Origin: Erythrocercus mccallii
Taxonomy: Eukaryota; Chordata; Aves; Passeriformes; Dicruridae
NCBI GenBank assembly: GCA_013397435.1
Contig: VZRG01001685.1
Coordinates: 62,001-126,000 of the forward strand
Direction of reading: 5' to 3'
Length of the DNA: 64,000 bases
Every line of letters begins with the position of its first letter. Within the stretch, counting starts at the first letter, position 1. Below, piece after piece: positions 62,501 through 64,000 of the stretch. Under the pieces are notes generated by a model. It did no database searches, was not told where the DNA came from, and saw only the letters and a program-made list of their open reading frames with translations. A program made the position numbers and the translations under genes.

Positions 62501-64000
62501 AAATGTTCAGAGCAGGCAAACATTTTTCCTGCAGGGCATTTCCATCTTGCACACTGTTTCATGAAGTTCTCCTTTTATGACTGCCTTGTGCAATGCTGAG
62601 CCCAGCAGAACGGGCTGTGGCAGGGTGTTTTGGCATGTCAGTCTTGCACTTGGTCCTTCCAGTCCATGGAATGCCTCCAAGAGAACAGGTGTGTAGTGGC
62701 TGAATAGATCAGCTGATTTCACACACACATCCACTTTCCTTGACCTGGATGAATATCTGCAATAATTAGTTGCTAATATTTACTCAAAGAGTTGCACTCT
62801 GTGTATGTTGTACTATATCCTGCTTCCACTACTTTCTACTTTTTCCTATACATTATTACTTGTGCCTGTTTTGCTGTGTGTTGTTTTGATCCTTTTTTTT
62901 TTTGCAGACCACTGTGGAAATATTTTGCCCCATAATTACAAACCTAGTAGAATAGAGGTATGGTCTGAGGCCAAGGTATTTGTACTTACAAATATATATA
63001 GGGACAGCTTCTCTTTCTATGTTCATGACTTCACTCCAGCTTCCACCGTCACCTTCCCAAGACTGGCTTTAGGTCATCCAACACCTTATTTTTCTTAGAT
63101 CATTGTTTCTGTACTGGGCCATCTTCCCTAAATTGCCATTTCCTTTTTACTAGACATAAGATCTGAGCCATGTATTGTAAAATAACAGACCTTTGCCTGC
63201 CACAAACGTGGAACAGGCAAAGCCCAGATTGTAACCAGAGGTAGGAGACAAGAGTATGATCCAGATCCAATCTTTCTCAGGCTTTTGGAAGATGTAAATT
63301 ATGGTTCCAGTGTTAATGTTCAGGTGTACATCTCAGTGGAGGGTAGAGAATCCCAGTTTAACATCTCTTTTCCAGGGAATACCACTGGCTGTGTGCTCCT
63401 CTCTTACAGCACATCATGACCCCAACTCAATTAAATCAAGAGAGCTACATAGAAGTAAGTAGAAGAGGGCTGGCTCACAGTACCCAAGTATTTACCTCTA
63501 CTAATTTTTGGTAACAGAATAGAAATTTTCCAGTTAGGTGTATCCTAATAACGGCTCCCTATGAGACATTTGGTACAAGTATTTATTTAAATTTATGTCA
63601 AATTTTCAGGGGTTTTAGGGAGAATTTGTACCAGAACAGTAATAGAAGACTGTAGGACTGTCAAGGGTTTTCAAATAACAGATGCTTATTCTCATTAGCT
63701 TAAATTAAATTTTCATGGATAGATAACAAAGAATAAATACCCAGCTAGAATTCTTGCTTTAACTTAAGCATTTAGAGAGTTTAAGTGTGAGACTGAAGTA
63801 TAGCACAAGCTCTGTTCTGAAACCTCATTTAACGGACCAATGTGATCCCATTTGACGGACATCATTTACAAGAAATATGGATCTTTTATAGCTAGATGTT
63901 CACATACACTGAATTTGGGATTAAGGATTCCTATCCCACCTAAAGCATTATATCTGGTTTAAAAATTGTCTATACACTGATATAATGAGCATTCCTCTCT
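53563..64000. other. Gene-free spacer to the window end
   Basis: AT-rich unique sequence with no gene, RNA gene or repeat family that I can support. ORFs of 60-120 codons occur (for example 56248-56610 on the minus strand), but they overlap one another on both strands and have no protein-like features. If the locus is MUC19-CNTN1, this part could lie upstream of CNTN1. I see no exon to confirm that. Confidence 0.45.

Noticed and set aside
1..64000. tRNA, rRNA, CRISPR array or bacterial-type system
   Set aside because: No tRNA-like box A/box B pair, no spaced identical repeats and no prokaryotic gene organisation were seen. The window is vertebrate nuclear DNA.

Overview
This window looks like bird nuclear DNA. 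It is AT-rich and intron-bearing, and most recognisable repeats are avian-type CR1 LINE fragments whose 3' ends carry the usual 'gat gatctttgtgggtcccttccaa ... attctatg'-type tail. One retroviral-type LTR is present. I saw nothing resembling Alu or L1 elements, and no operons, ribosome binding sites, CRISPR arrays or other prokaryotic features. The order of bird cannot be fixed by eye.

The only convincing gene is at the left edge. Four + strand exons (100-228, 1114-1153, 1827-1950, 2503-2683) have proper splice sites and compatible phases. They encode the last 157 residues of a secreted gel-forming mucin or von Willebrand factor-like protein: the end of a VWC module followed by a C-terminal cystine-knot (CTCK) dimerisation domain with 11 cysteines. 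A stop codon at 2681-2683 is followed by a poly(A) signal at 2847. About 61 kb without a clear gene follows on the + side. This fits MUC19, which in vertebrates lies upstream of CNTN1 in the same orientation, better than the tightly packed MUC6-MUC2-MUC5AC-MUC5B-TOLLIP cluster. That assignment is an inference.

The rest is a gene-poor spacer. It holds CR1 pieces at 4681-5185 (-), 10546-10995 (+), 12108-12310 (+), 35062-35826 (-), 47640-47913 (+) and 49831-50377 (-), plus short CR1-type tails near 33.2 kb, 36.4 kb and 52.5 kb. It also holds a probable solo LTR at about 52989-53562, an interrupted TATC microsatellite at 32744-32858, several small tandem duplications and homopolymer runs, and an assembly gap of 680 N at 11140-11819.

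Items most worth following up: a minus-strand exon-like block at 52064-52197 with good splice sites and protein-like coding but one in-frame stop; a CR1 whose endonuclease domain is joined directly to its 3' UTR, with a changed catalytic-motif residue; and the N gap, which sits between two co-oriented pieces that look like one interrupted CR1. I did not find a clear new biological system.
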